Part shown: positions 41,951-51,058 of the stretch, piece by piece | Position numbering within the stretch: position 1 is the first letter of the stretch | Layout of the letters: each line of letters begins with the position of its first letter | Origin: UBA11475 sp902486425 | GTDB taxonomy: Bacteria; Bacillota; Clostridia; Christensenellales; Borkfalkiaceae | Reading direction: 5' to 3' | Assembly (NCBI GenBank): GCA_902486425.1 | Contig: CABTOK010000001.1 | Span: 110,064-174,063, forward strand | DNA: 64,000 nucleotides | Made by a program: the position numbers and the translations under genes | Notes under the pieces: generated by a model | What the model was told of the DNA's origin: nothing | Seen by the model: only the letters and a program-made list of their open reading frames with translations | Database searches by the model: none

Positions 41951-42042
41951 TCACTATTTTTCGATTTGAAAAGGGTTTTTTACTATTTTTTTGAAGCGTC
42001 GGTTTGCGGGTAAAAATCGCAAGCCGCATATACGGAGGTAAA

Positions 42043-42312
42043 ATGGGCTTTTTGCAGGATTTGTTATTCGGTACGGTTTCGAGCGAACAGGTAGCTCCGT
42101 GCAATTACCGTGCGGAAATTATTTCGGACAGGTACGCTTATATAGAAAACGTAAAGGGAATAAAGAGCTTCGACGAAGACAGGGTAGAGCTGTTTTTAAA
42201 AAGGGGAACGATCACCGTAACGGGTAAAAGGCTGTTTCTTAAAAAGTACGGAACGGGCGACGTCTGCATCGGCGGCGAAATAGAAGGATTTTTTATAGAC
42301 AAAAAGGGATAA
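42043..42312 (+). CDS. yqfC: sporulation protein YqfC
   Basis: 89 residues. The pattern YRAEIISDRYAYIENVKGI with VELFLKRGTITVTGKRL fits YqfC, a small protein made in the mother cell under SigE in Bacillus. The start is the ATG at 42043 after ACGGAGG; the frame is open to the TTG-like codons upstream, without a site. yqfD follows at 10 bases, as in other spore formers. Together the pair suggests this lineage sporulates or descends from sporulating ancestors. Confidence 0.8.
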   Translation: MGFLQDLLFGTVSSEQVAPCNYRAEIISDRYAYIENVKGIKSFDEDRVELFLKRGTITVTGKRLFLKKYGTGDVCIGGEIEGFFIDKKG

Positions 42313-42322
42313 AGGAGCTTGG

Positions 42323-43270
42323 ATGGCGGAGTTTGGCAAAAACGGAAAAAGGGTAAAAGTTACGGGACTTAATCAGACGAATCTTTTAAAAAAGCTTTGG
42401 GTAAACGGCGTTACCGTGTACGATTATGTTAAAAAATCGCCCAAAGTTTGTTTTTTTACCGTAAAAAGAGAAGATTTTTCAAAATTTTTTGCAATTACGG
42501 ATAAAACGTGCTATAATATTAAAACAATAAAAGAGTACGGCGTAAAAAGTTTTTTTAAAAAGATAAAAAACGCCGCGGTTTTTCTTATAGCTTTTTTCGT
42601 TTTTTTGGTCGCTTCGTACGCAGCTTCGGCAGTGTTTACGGGAATAGATTTTTATGGTTCCGGCGCGGAATATTCCGAAAGGCTTACGACCTATTTTAAT
42701 AAACAAGGCTTTAAAAGTTACAGGCTCTTTCCGGATGCCAAGCTAAAAGAGCTCGAAACGAAGACTCTTAAGGAAAACGATTATCTGTCTTTTGTATCGC
42801 TTAAAAAACGCGGTTCGAGACTGAAAGCGACCGTTATAAAAAAGGTTAAAGATCTAAACGTGAAAAATCCGATAAAAACCGACCTTGTCTCCGACGTAAG
42901 CGGTATCGTTTCGTCGGTACAGGTATATCGCGGGTTCGCCGCGGTGAAGGTCGGGGACAAAGTAAAAAAGGACGACGTTTTAGTAAAAACCAAAGAGTTT
43001 ATAATGGGTAACGAAGTCGAAACGGATATTATCGCTATGGTTACGATAAGGGTAACGGTAAATGATAAAATATCCTTGTTAACAAACGATCCGGTCGCCG
43101 CCGTCGTCCTTTATAAGACCGAAAAGGAAGAAACCGGAGAATATTTTGACGAGATTTCGGTAAAAGAAGACAAAGCTCTTAAAAATAAAGACGGCGGATA
43201 TACGTTTAACGTAACAGCGATAAAAACGGCAGCCGTTTCGACATACAAAACAGCCGCAACCGGCAGATAA
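42323..43270 (+). CDS. yqfD: sporulation protein YqfD (stage IV-like)
   Basis: 315 residues, shorter than the about 390 usual. N-terminal domain with TNLLKKLWVNGVTVYDYVKK, one membrane helix (VFLIAFFVFLVASYAASAV, about 88-106) and an outside domain with LVSDVSGIVSSVQVYRGFA, a lipoyl-like half motif (VKVGDKVKKDDVLV) as in YqfD. The C-terminal part of the family protein appears cut. AAGGAG lies upstream. Confidence 0.8.
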   Translation: MAEFGKNGKRVKVTGLNQTNLLKKLWVNGVTVYDYVKKSPKVCFFTVKREDFSKFFAITDKTCYNIKTIKEYGVKSFFKKIKNAAVFLIAFFVFLVASYAASAVFTGIDFYGSGAEYSERLTTYFNKQGFKSYRLFPDAKLKELETKTLKENDYLSFVSLKKRGSRLKATVIKKVKDLNVKNPIKTDLVSDVSGIVSSVQVYRGFAAVKVGDKVKKDDVLVKTKEFIMGNEVETDIIAMVTIRVTVNDKISLLTNDPVAAVVLYKTEKEETGEYFDEISVKEDKALKNKDGGYTFNVTAIKTAAVSTYKTAATGR

Positions 43271-43327
43271 AACTAAAAACGAGTTTACGTTAAAGCAATA
43301 AATTCAATAACACAAAAGGTTATGACG

Positions 43328-44848
43328 ATGAAAAAGGAAACAACAGCCCCTAAAACCCAAAAAACCCCGGTCAAAGGGAAAAGGTCAAATATCATTATAG
43401 CGAACGCCGTGGTCTTCGCTATAAATTTCGTGGCGATAATAGCTATCTATCTCGGCATGATATTTTTAAACGGCAGCGCGGCGGATCAGAAGTCTTTCGT
43501 CGAATATTTCAGACAGAACACGCATAACTTCTGGTGTCTCGTCGTGGCGACTTTTCTGATACTGTCGATGATAACCTATTCGATAGGAATACGGAGAAAA
43601 GAATTTGCCGACGCGAACAATACCGAAGCGTTCTTTTTAAGTATGGAAATAACGATTTTAATATCGTATTTTATCGGTAAGTACGGCAACGTATATCTCC
43701 GTCCCATTCCGTTTATCGCGCTTATTTCGGCGCAGTTCTTCGGAAAACGCAATTCAATATACATTTCGCTCGTGACGTGCATGATTATTTTTCTGACCGA
43801 CACGTTCACCAACTCGTCTTTAACGACTTACGAAGCCTGTATGACTCTCTTTTCGGGATTCACGACTTCGGTTCTCGCGGTGTATCTTATAGGAGAACTT
43901 AAAGAACGCGGCGAAGTGCTTCTGATGTCGATGGTTCTTGTAGCTCCGAACATTTTATGCTTTTTAAGTCTTAACGAATTCAACGTGGCGGATAATCTTT
44001 CGGGATTCATTTGCTCTTGCTGTTCCGGTACGTTTTCGGCGATACTTTATCTGACTTTCATGCCCGTTTTCGAAACATTGTTCAAAAAAGCGACTTCTTT
44101 CAGACTGGCTGAACTCACCATGCATACCGCTCCGCTTTTGGAAAAATTAAGGGAAGAAGCGCCCGGAACATTCAACCACTCGCTCGTTGTCGCAAGTCTT
44201 TCGGAGTCATGCGCTTCGGCTATAGGCGAAGATCCGCTTCTGACCAAAGCGTGCGCGTACTATCACGATATAGGCAAGCTTTCCGCTCCCGAATTTTTCA
44301 AAGAGAATCAGACCGAAAAGAACTCGCACGACGATATACTTCCCGAGCTTTCGGCCTCGATAATAAAAGCCCACGCAAAAGACGGCTACGAGCTTCTGAT
44401 GAAGAACAGATTCCCGAAAGAAATCGCAGACGTATGTCTCGAACATCACGGGACTCTTCCCATTTCGTACTTTCTCGCCAAAGCGAAAAAATACACCGAC
44501 GAAGCGATAAACCTCGAAACGTACTGCTACCCGGGCCCCAAACCGCAGACCAAAATCTGCGCGATCATAATGATTTGCGACGGAGCCGAAGCGGTAACGA
44601 GAACGCTGAAAGATCATTCCAGAGAAGCCGTTTCGGCGGCGGTTCAGAAGATTATAACCGAGCGTATGAATTTAGGTCAGTTTGACGACTGTCCCATCAC
44701 GATGAAGGATCTTACCGTTATAAAACACGTTCTCGTAAACACTCTCACGGGCGTTTATCATAAGCGTATCGAATATCCGAAGACCGACGTGCAGAAGCTT
44801 ATCGACTACTGCAACGGCGAATCTGGTTCAAACAGGATAGATTCTTAA
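43328..44848 (+). CDS. membrane HD-domain phosphohydrolase, PgpH-like
   Basis: Hydrolyses cyclic di-AMP in relatives (PgpH/YqfF). The C-terminal HD domain is complete: FNHSLVVASLSESCA, YYHDIGKLSAPEFF and CLEHHGTLP. About six or seven membrane helices precede it. At 506 residues it lacks the large N-terminal extracellular 7TMR-HDED domain of the roughly 710-residue Bacillus protein. The start at 43328 has AAAAGG at 8 bases; the in-frame ATG two codons earlier is too close. Confidence 0.82.
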   Translation: MKKETTAPKTQKTPVKGKRSNIIIANAVVFAINFVAIIAIYLGMIFLNGSAADQKSFVEYFRQNTHNFWCLVVATFLILSMITYSIGIRRKEFADANNTEAFFLSMEITILISYFIGKYGNVYLRPIPFIALISAQFFGKRNSIYISLVTCMIIFLTDTFTNSSLTTYEACMTLFSGFTTSVLAVYLIGELKERGEVLLMSMVLVAPNILCFLSLNEFNVADNLSGFICSCCSGTFSAILYLTFMPVFETLFKKATSFRLAELTMHTAPLLEKLREEAPGTFNHSLVVASLSESCASAIGEDPLLTKACAYYHDIGKLSAPEFFKENQTEKNSHDDILPELSASIIKAHAKDGYELLMKNRFPKEIADVCLEHHGTLPISYFLAKAKKYTDEAINLETYCYPGPKPQTKICAIIMICDGAEAVTRTLKDHSREAVSAAVQKIITERMNLGQFDDCPITMKDLTVIKHVLVNTLTGVYHKRIEYPKTDVQKLIDYCNGESGSNRIDS

Positions 44849-44896
44849 AATCATATCGTAACGAAACAACCGACTATACAAAACAACGGAGAAAAT

Positions 44897-45373
44897 ATGT
44901 TTTTTCATAATCTTAAAATCGAAGGCGAAGGAAAAGTAAATTATAAAAAAATTGCGAGAGCGGTTTATAAAGAACTTAAGCAAAAAGCAAAGCTTAAAGC
45001 TGAAGTAGTTCTCGTGAACGAAGAAGAAATAAAAAAACTTAACGCCGAAAACAGAAACGTGGACAAGGTTACGGACGTATTATCCTTCCCGGCTCTGGAC
45101 GGAATAAGAAATAAAATACTCGATCCCGAAGATTACCCTTACGAACTCGACGGAGACAGGCTTTTTGTCGGCTCGGTCGCATTATGTCTCGAACAGGCTA
45201 AACGTCAGGCGGACGAACTCGGACATTCGACGGAAAGGGAATACGTATATCTCGTTATTCACGGTCTTTTGCACCTTTTCGGATTCGACCATATGACCGA
45301 CGAAGACAAAAAAGAAATGCGCTCGCACGAAAAGAGCATATTGAAACGTCTTAAAATCGAGGAAGAAGAATGA
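44897..45373 (+). CDS. ybeY: endoribonuclease YbeY
   Basis: Rrna maturation and quality-control factor. The 158-residue protein has the metal motif HGLLHLFGFDH near residue 117 with three His, the NRNVDKVTDVLSFP block and the REYVYLVIHG segment. It ends in a four-base ATGA overlap with era, its functional partner in 16S rRNA maturation. Confidence 0.95.
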   Translation: MFFHNLKIEGEGKVNYKKIARAVYKELKQKAKLKAEVVLVNEEEIKKLNAENRNVDKVTDVLSFPALDGIRNKILDPEDYPYELDGDRLFVGSVALCLEQAKRQADELGHSTEREYVYLVIHGLLHLFGFDHMTDEDKKEMRSHEKSILKRLKIEEEE

Positions 45374-46269
45374 GATCGGGCGAAGTAGCCGTTATCGGCA
45401 GGGCAAACGCGGGTAAATCGACGCTCATAAACGTGCTTGTAGGCGAAAAGGTTTCGATAGTGTCCCCGAAACCCCAGACCACGCGCGACAGAATACTCGC
45501 GGTGCTGAACGGAAACGATCACGGCGGGTATCAGATAGTGTTCGTAGACACGCCCGGCATTTACAAAGCGCAGGGCGCGCTTAACTCGTTTATGCAGAAA
45601 ACCACGTCGTCGGTCGCAAAGGACGTCGATCTTATTCTGTTTTTAATCGACGGACACGAGGGTGTAAAAGCGGAAGATATAGAACTTCTGAAAAAGTATT
45701 CTTCGCAAGGGGTAAAGACCATCGTCGCGATGACCAAAATCGACATAATGCCCGAAGCAGAAGTAATAATGGAACTTAGTAAGTTTTCAGGGCTCAATCT
45801 CGATGTAATTCCAATATCCGCGAGAAAGGGCAAAAACCTTAAAGAACTTAAAAAGGTTATAATAAACAGTCTTCCGGACGGCGAACCTATTTTTCCGGAC
45901 GACGTTTTGTCCGACAGATCCGAACGCTTTATGGTAGGCGAAATAATGCGCGAGAAGATTCTTCTGAAGTTCGATAAAGAAATCCCGCACGGCGTAGTCG
46001 TAAAGGTAAACGAATTCAAATCAAACGACAACGGCGTATATGAAGTAAATCTCGATATAATCTGTTCCAAACCTCAACATAAAGCCATACTTATAGGCAA
46101 AGGCGGCTCGGCGATAAAGGCGGTTTCGTCTTATGCGAGACAGGATATGGAAAAGCTTTTGGGAAGGAAGGTTTTTTTAACGACTTACGTTCTCGTAAAA
46201 GAAGGCTGGAAGGATACCGAAGCGTCTATTAAAGAATACGGTTATTATAACCCGGATAAAGAGTTTTAG
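45370..46269 (+). CDS. era: GTPase Era
   Basis: GTPase that binds 16S rRNA and aids 30S assembly. The 299-residue protein has G1 GRANAGKST at residues 8-16, DTPG at G3, TKID at G4 and the C-terminal KH domain with AILIGKGGSAIKAV near 240. Coupled to ybeY. Confidence 0.97.
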   Translation: MRSGEVAVIGRANAGKSTLINVLVGEKVSIVSPKPQTTRDRILAVLNGNDHGGYQIVFVDTPGIYKAQGALNSFMQKTTSSVAKDVDLILFLIDGHEGVKAEDIELLKKYSSQGVKTIVAMTKIDIMPEAEVIMELSKFSGLNLDVIPISARKGKNLKELKKVIINSLPDGEPIFPDDVLSDRSERFMVGEIMREKILLKFDKEIPHGVVVKVNEFKSNDNGVYEVNLDIICSKPQHKAILIGKGGSAIKAVSSYARQDMEKLLGRKVFLTTYVLVKEGWKDTEASIKEYGYYNPDKEF

Positions 46270-46295
46270 CTTTTTGTAGTCGGTATGGTTTTGAC

Positions 46296-46330
46296 GATAC
46301 ATTTCCGCCGAAACGCTACCGAAAATAAAG
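46296..46330 (+). repeat. dispersed intergenic repeat, copy E (divergent)
   Basis: Reads GATACATTTCCGCCGAAACG then CTACCGAAAATAAA, alignable with copies A and D; lies downstream of era. Confidence 0.35.
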
Positions 46331-46428
46331 AACGGCCGTAAAAGCCGGTTGTTTTATACATAACCCGAATTAAAAACAAAAACGGGGGCATACTTAAATT
46401 GAAGCCGCAGGCTTTTGGAGAGTGTGCC

Positions 46429-46557
46429 GTGAAAAGAAAAAAGGATTTCAGATACGTCAAGGACATTGCGCTTGAAATTTATAAACGTACGGGGGAAGAA
46501 AATTACCTTACGTTTTATAAGAAGCTGATCGAACCCGACGACGATACAAACTTATAA
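46429..46557 (+). CDS. small 42-residue protein between era and recO, YqzL-like position
   Basis: GTG start with GGAG eight bases upstream; the product begins VKRKKDFRYVKDIALEIYKR and ends EPDDDTNL. Bacillus and relatives encode a small protein, YqzL, between era and recO with a similar pattern (an x-F-x-x-T-G-x2-x2-Y-L-x2-K-x-L type core; here IYKRTGEENYLTFYKKL). Homology is likely but cannot be proven by eye. Function unknown. Confidence 0.55.
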   Translation: MKRKKDFRYVKDIALEIYKRTGEENYLTFYKKLIEPDDDTNL

Positions 46558-46572
46558 GCAAAAGGATAAGTC

Positions 46573-47298
46573 ATGGAAAAGAAGGTGAACGGAATCGTTA
46601 TAAGAGCGGTCTCTTACGGAGAATCGGATAAAATTTTAACGATTTACACCATTGAAGAAGGACTTGTATCCGCTCGTATAAAAGGAGTAAAAAAGGCGGG
46701 AGCAAAGCTGAAAGCTTGTTCCGAGCCTTTTTGTTTTGCCGAATTCGTTCTCGCTTCGGGCTTAAATCGCAACGTTGTTACGGGGGCGAGCATTTACGAC
46801 GGATTTTACGGATTAAGAGAAGACGTGGTAAAATTTTACGCCGGCAGCGTGGTGCTCGGCTTTTTAAGAGTTTTCGGACTGGAAGAAGCCGATAAAAACT
46901 TGTTTGATTTCGCCGTAACCGCAATAAAAAATCTTACATATTCGGACGTAAACCCTTACGAAGAAACGATTTCGTTCATCTTAAGCGGTCTGAAAGCCGC
47001 CGGATATGAAATAAACGTCGAAGGTTGCTGTCGCTGCGGCGACGAGATCGAAAACATGGCGTTTTTCGATATGAAATCGGGGGCGTTCGTCTGCGGCGAT
47101 TGCGCGGAAGAAGGCGATATGCGAGTCTCGCTTTCTACTTATAAAATGCTTAAAGAAGCGTCCGAAAACGAAAAGGCGGCGGAATTTTCGGAAGAGAAGA
47201 ACAAAGGACTCATAAAAGCGCTTAAATTTTTAAACTATTATATCGAAGCAAAAGTTTCGGAAAGTATAAAGGCGTTAAAGGAACTTACCGAACTGTAA
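46573..47298 (+). CDS. recO: DNA repair protein RecO
   Basis: Loads RecA with RecR at gaps. The 241-residue protein has the N-terminal OB fold (NGIVIRAVSYGESDKILTIY, about 5-24) and a zinc motif CCRCGDE with CGDC near 154-180, typical of Gram-positive RecO. Short 15-base spacing after the small ORF; ATG with AAAGGA site. Confidence 0.93.
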   Translation: MEKKVNGIVIRAVSYGESDKILTIYTIEEGLVSARIKGVKKAGAKLKACSEPFCFAEFVLASGLNRNVVTGASIYDGFYGLREDVVKFYAGSVVLGFLRVFGLEEADKNLFDFAVTAIKNLTYSDVNPYEETISFILSGLKAAGYEINVEGCCRCGDEIENMAFFDMKSGAFVCGDCAEEGDMRVSLSTYKMLKEASENEKAAEFSEEKNKGLIKALKFLNYYIEAKVSESIKALKELTEL

Positions 47299-47302
47299 AA
47301 AT

Positions 47303-47339
47303 CCGGGTTTTTGAAGATACAAAAATCCGGTTCTTTTTT
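47303..47339 (+). terminator. terminator of recO
   Basis: 11-bp stem CCGGGTTTTTG / CAAAAATCCGG followed by TTCTTTTTT. Confidence 0.75.
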
Positions 47340-47466
47340 GTAAAAATGCAAAAAACGTTCGCAAAATCCAAAGCATTTGCTGTGTCATAAATTTTTTGGC
47401 AGCAAAACGGAGACGGAAGTTTTTTGAAAAAAATTAACAAAATCGCCGATATGTCAAAAAAAATAC

Positions 47467-47495
47467 TTGAAAAAACGTCCGTCATAGTGTATTAT
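47467..47495 (+). promoter_or_regulatory. promoter of ppdK
   Basis: TTGAAA (47467-47472), 17 bases, TATTAT (47490-47495), about 115 bases before the ATG. The leader contains a small GC-rich hairpin (GGGCGC/GCGCCT) near 47514-47533. The rest of the 318-base gap between recO and ppdK has no gene. Confidence 0.6.
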
Positions 47496-47616
47496 TATAA
47501 TGTAACTTGACAAGGGGCGCTTTAACGCGCCTCAAAACAAGCGGTTTTACATAAATTAATCGGAATAAAAACGAAAATAAAAGTTTTTCTTATAAAGTTC
47601 TTGAGGAGGAATTTCA

Positions 47617-50256
47617 ATGAAATACGTTTACTTATTCAAAGAGGGGAACGCCAAAATGCGCGAACTTCTCGGCGGTAAAGGAGCCAACCTTGCCGAAATG
47701 ACCAATATCGGTTTACCCGTTCCGCAGGGATTCACCATCACGACGGAAGCGTGTACCAAGTATTACGAAGACGGCAGGAAGATAAACGACGATATTCAGA
47801 AAGAAATAATGGAAAATATCGCCAAAATGGAAGAAATCACCGGCAAAAAGTTCGGCGATAAAGAAAACCCGCTCCTTGTTTCCGTACGTTCCGGCGCGAG
47901 AGCGTCCATGCCCGGCATGATGGATACCATCCTTAACCTCGGCTTGAACGAAGACGTCGTAGAAGTTTTGTCCGCTAAGTCGAACAATCCGCGTTGGGCG
48001 TGGGACTGCTACAGAAGATTCATTCAGATGTTCTCCGACGTAGTTATGGAAGTCTCCAAAAAAGAATTCGAATCCCTTATCGACGAGATGAAGGAAAGAA
48101 AGGGTATAAAATACGACGTTGAACTTACTGCGGAGGATCTTAAAGAACTTGCGAATAAGTTCAAAGCGAAATATAAAGAAGCTTTAGGAAAAGACTTCCC
48201 GTCCGATCCCAAAGAGCAGCTCTTCGAAGCTATTAAAGCCGTATTCAGAAGCTGGGACAACCCCAGAGCCAACGTTTACAGAATGGATCACGACATTCCG
48301 TACAGCTGGGGAACGGCTGTCAACGTTCAGATGATGGCATTCGGCAACATGGGCAACGATTGCGGAACGGGCGTAGCCTTTACGCGTAATCCCGCCACCG
48401 GCGAACCGGGACTTATGGGCGAATTCCTTATGAATGCTCAGGGCGAAGACGTAGTCGCAGGCGTACGTACCCCGATGCCCATATCCAAGATGATGGAAGT
48501 TCTTCCCGAAGTTTACAATCAATTTCTCGACGTCTGCAAGACTCTAGAAAATCATTACAGAGACATGCAGGATATGGAATTTACTATCGAAAAGGGCAAA
48601 CTTTACATGCTTCAGACGCGTAACGGCAAACGTACCGCGGCTGCGGCAATCCGTATCGCGTGCGACCTTATCGACGAAGGCATGATCGATGAAAAAGAAG
48701 CGCTCATGCAGATCGACGCAAAGACTCTCGATATGCTTTTACATCCCACCTTCGACGCAAAGGCGTTAAAAGATGCGGATAAATATAACGTGGTAGGTTC
48801 GGGTATAGCCGCTTCTCCCGGGGCAGCGACAGGAACAATAGTATTCGAACCCGACGAAGCCGTAAGACTCGGCAAAGCGGGTAAAAAAGTCGTTCTCGTA
48901 AGACTCGAAACTTCGCCCGAAGACATCGAAGGCATGAAGTACGCTCAGGGCATACTTACAGTAAGAGGCGGTCAGACTTCTCACGCCGCCGTAGTTGCCA
49001 GAGGTATGGGTACCTGTTGCGTTTCGGGTTGCGACGAAATCAGAATGCACGAAGAAGAAAAGTATTTCGAACTTGCCGGCAAAACTTTCAAAGAAGGCGA
49101 TCCCATTTCGCTCGACGGTTCCACGGGTAAGATTTACGACGTGGAAATAAAGACCGTTCCCGCAGATCCCAACAGCGGATACTTCGGCAGAATAATGAAG
49201 CTTGCCGATAAATATAAAGCTCTCGAAGTAAAGGCTAACGCCGATACTCCTGAAGATGCGGTAAGAGCCGAACAGCTCGGCGCGACCGGTATAGGTCTCT
49301 GCCGTACGGAACATATGTTCTTCGGTCCCGGCAGAATAGACAAGTTCAGAGAAATGATATGCTCCGAAACGGTCGAAGAAAGAGTCGTTGCTCTCGACAA
49401 GATCGAACCCATGCAGCAGAAGGACTTCGAAGGACTTATGGAAGCGCTTAAAGGTCAGCCCGTTACCATAAGATTTTTGGATCCGCCGCTTCACGAATTC
49501 GTTCCGACGGAACAGGGCGATATAGAAGCTCTTGCGGAAGCGAAAGGCAAAACCGTTGCTGAAATCAAACAGTTCTGCTCGTCGCTTCACGAATTCAACC
49601 CCATGATGGGACACAGAGGCTGCCGTCTCGAAGTTACCTATCCCGAAATTGCCAGAATGCAGACAAAGGCGGTTATCAAAGCAGCTATCGCCGTCAATAA
49701 GCGTCATCCCGACTGGAACGTCGTTCCCGAAATAATGATTCCGCTCGTCGGCGAGGTAAAAGAACTTGCCTTCTGCAAAAAGATAGTTACCGACACTGCG
49801 GACGCGCTTATCAAAGAAGCCGGCGTAGAGCTTAAATACGAAGTCGGCACCATGATCGAAATCCCGAGAGCGGCTTTAACCGCCGACGAAATCGCCAAAG
49901 AAGCGGAATTCTTCTGCTTCGGCACGAACGACCTTACTCAGATGACTTTCGGTTTCAGCCGCGACGACTCCGGTAAGTTCCTTCCCGCATACTACGGCGC
50001 GAGAATTTACGAATTCGATCCGTTCGCTCGTCTCGATACCGACGGCGTAGGCAAACTTATGAATATGGCGGTTACGCTCGGCAGAGGTACAAGAAGCAAT
50101 CTTCATTGCGGCATCTGCGGCGAACACGGCGGCGATCCTTCGTCTATCGAGTTCTGCCACAAGATCGGTCTCGACTACGTTTCCTGTTCGCCGTACCGCG
50201 TACCCATCGCTCGTCTTGCCGCCGCCCAGGCGAACATTCGCAATCCGAGGGCGTAA
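47617..50256 (+). CDS. ppdK: pyruvate, phosphate dikinase
   Basis: Interconverts pyruvate, ATP and phosphate with phosphoenolpyruvate, AMP and pyrophosphate; in anaerobes it often runs in the glycolytic direction. The 879-residue protein has the N-terminal ATP-grasp part (GGKGANLAEMTNIGLPVP), the phosphohistidine swivel domain GGQTSHAAVVARGMG at about 451-465 with the catalytic His, and the C-terminal TIM barrel with GLCRTEHMFF and the Cys region HCGICGEHGGDPSS. GAGGAGG lies upstream. Confidence 0.97.
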   Translation: MKYVYLFKEGNAKMRELLGGKGANLAEMTNIGLPVPQGFTITTEACTKYYEDGRKINDDIQKEIMENIAKMEEITGKKFGDKENPLLVSVRSGARASMPGMMDTILNLGLNEDVVEVLSAKSNNPRWAWDCYRRFIQMFSDVVMEVSKKEFESLIDEMKERKGIKYDVELTAEDLKELANKFKAKYKEALGKDFPSDPKEQLFEAIKAVFRSWDNPRANVYRMDHDIPYSWGTAVNVQMMAFGNMGNDCGTGVAFTRNPATGEPGLMGEFLMNAQGEDVVAGVRTPMPISKMMEVLPEVYNQFLDVCKTLENHYRDMQDMEFTIEKGKLYMLQTRNGKRTAAAAIRIACDLIDEGMIDEKEALMQIDAKTLDMLLHPTFDAKALKDADKYNVVGSGIAASPGAATGTIVFEPDEAVRLGKAGKKVVLVRLETSPEDIEGMKYAQGILTVRGGQTSHAAVVARGMGTCCVSGCDEIRMHEEEKYFELAGKTFKEGDPISLDGSTGKIYDVEIKTVPADPNSGYFGRIMKLADKYKALEVKANADTPEDAVRAEQLGATGIGLCRTEHMFFGPGRIDKFREMICSETVEERVVALDKIEPMQQKDFEGLMEALKGQPVTIRFLDPPLHEFVPTEQGDIEALAEAKGKTVAEIKQFCSSLHEFNPMMGHRGCRLEVTYPEIARMQTKAVIKAAIAVNKRHPDWNVVPEIMIPLVGEVKELAFCKKIVTDTADALIKEAGVELKYEVGTMIEIPRAALTADEIAKEAEFFCFGTNDLTQMTFGFSRDDSGKFLPAYYGARIYEFDPFARLDTDGVGKLMNMAVTLGRGTRSNLHCGICGEHGGDPSSIEFCHKIGLDYVSCSPYRVPIARLAAAQANIRNPRA

Positions 50257-50307
50257 GCTTTTGACGGAAAACGGTTAAATTCCGGCATTTTAATACTGAA
50301 TTTTATG

Positions 50308-50345
50308 AAAAACAGCCATTCTCGCTTGAGTCTGGCTGTTTTTTT
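50308..50345 (+). terminator. terminator of ppdK
   Basis: 11-bp stem AAAAACAGCCA / TGGCTGTTTTT with a run of T. It marks the end of the core-genome part. Confidence 0.85.
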
Positions 50346-50467
50346 ACTCTTCTGAAAGCGGTCGAAAATCGGAAAATGTGCTAAAATTAAGGGGTGGTTC
50401 CTCAAATGTTACATTTTTCCATATATACTGTTGTATGTAAAAGAGGGCGACAAAAGAGAGGTATTTT

Positions 50468-51019
50468 ATGTCGAAATATAAATTGATTTCAGAGTATTAC
50501 TTAAAAGGAAACAATCGCACGCAGATCGCTACGCTTTGCGATTGTTCCCGTATGACGGTCTGGCGCGTTTTGCAACGAGTAAACGCTATCGGTATCGGAA
50601 TCGGAGAACTGAGCGAAATGAACGAAAAAGAACTTGCTTATTTGCTTTTCCCGGAAAGGACGAAACCGGGAGACGGGTATCTGATTCCGGATTTTAAGTG
50701 GGAAGAGTTTCAGATGGTTAAGCACCGTTCGTCAATCAGGCTTTGCTGGCGAAGATATTGCAAACGCGCGGCAAAGCAAAACCTTGCGGCATACAGTTGG
50801 AAAGTGTTTCTGACTTCGTATAACGATTACCGCCGACCGAAAATACAGGTTGACGATCCGGACGATAAAATCAGAACAAAATTGAAACATTACAATTTTT
50901 TGTTGGCTTATTGCGAGAGCGATAAGGTGATGTATTCCGTGATTCAAACGGAAAAGGAAATGTGGCTGAAATCGCTTGGACTGGACGAAAATAAAATCAT
51001 AGACGATAGGGAAAAGTAA
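50468..51019 (+). CDS. IS21-family IstA-like N-terminal fragment, orphan HTH protein
   Basis: 183 residues. The start (YKLISEYYLKGNNRTQIATL then SRMTVWRVLQRV) is a transposase helix-turn-helix, and KELAYLLFPERTKPGDGYLI then PDFKWEEFQ, with LCWRRYC and FLTSYNDY, follow the N-terminal layout of IstA of IS21 elements. The DDE integrase core is missing: the protein ends in an unrelated acidic tail and no istB is nearby. So it is either a truncated transposase or a domesticated regulator. GAGAGG precedes the ATG. Confidence 0.65.
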   Translation: MSKYKLISEYYLKGNNRTQIATLCDCSRMTVWRVLQRVNAIGIGIGELSEMNEKELAYLLFPERTKPGDGYLIPDFKWEEFQMVKHRSSIRLCWRRYCKRAAKQNLAAYSWKVFLTSYNDYRRPKIQVDDPDDKIRTKLKHYNFLLAYCESDKVMYSVIQTEKEMWLKSLGLDENKIIDDREK

Positions 51020-51058
51020 AACAAATTAAAACTTCTTTGAATTTATTTCAAATACCTA

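Noticed and set aside
50400..50420. Left end of an IS21 element at about 50407 (TGTTACA)
   Set aside because: No matching inverted copy was found on the right side, so the terminus cannot be supported.
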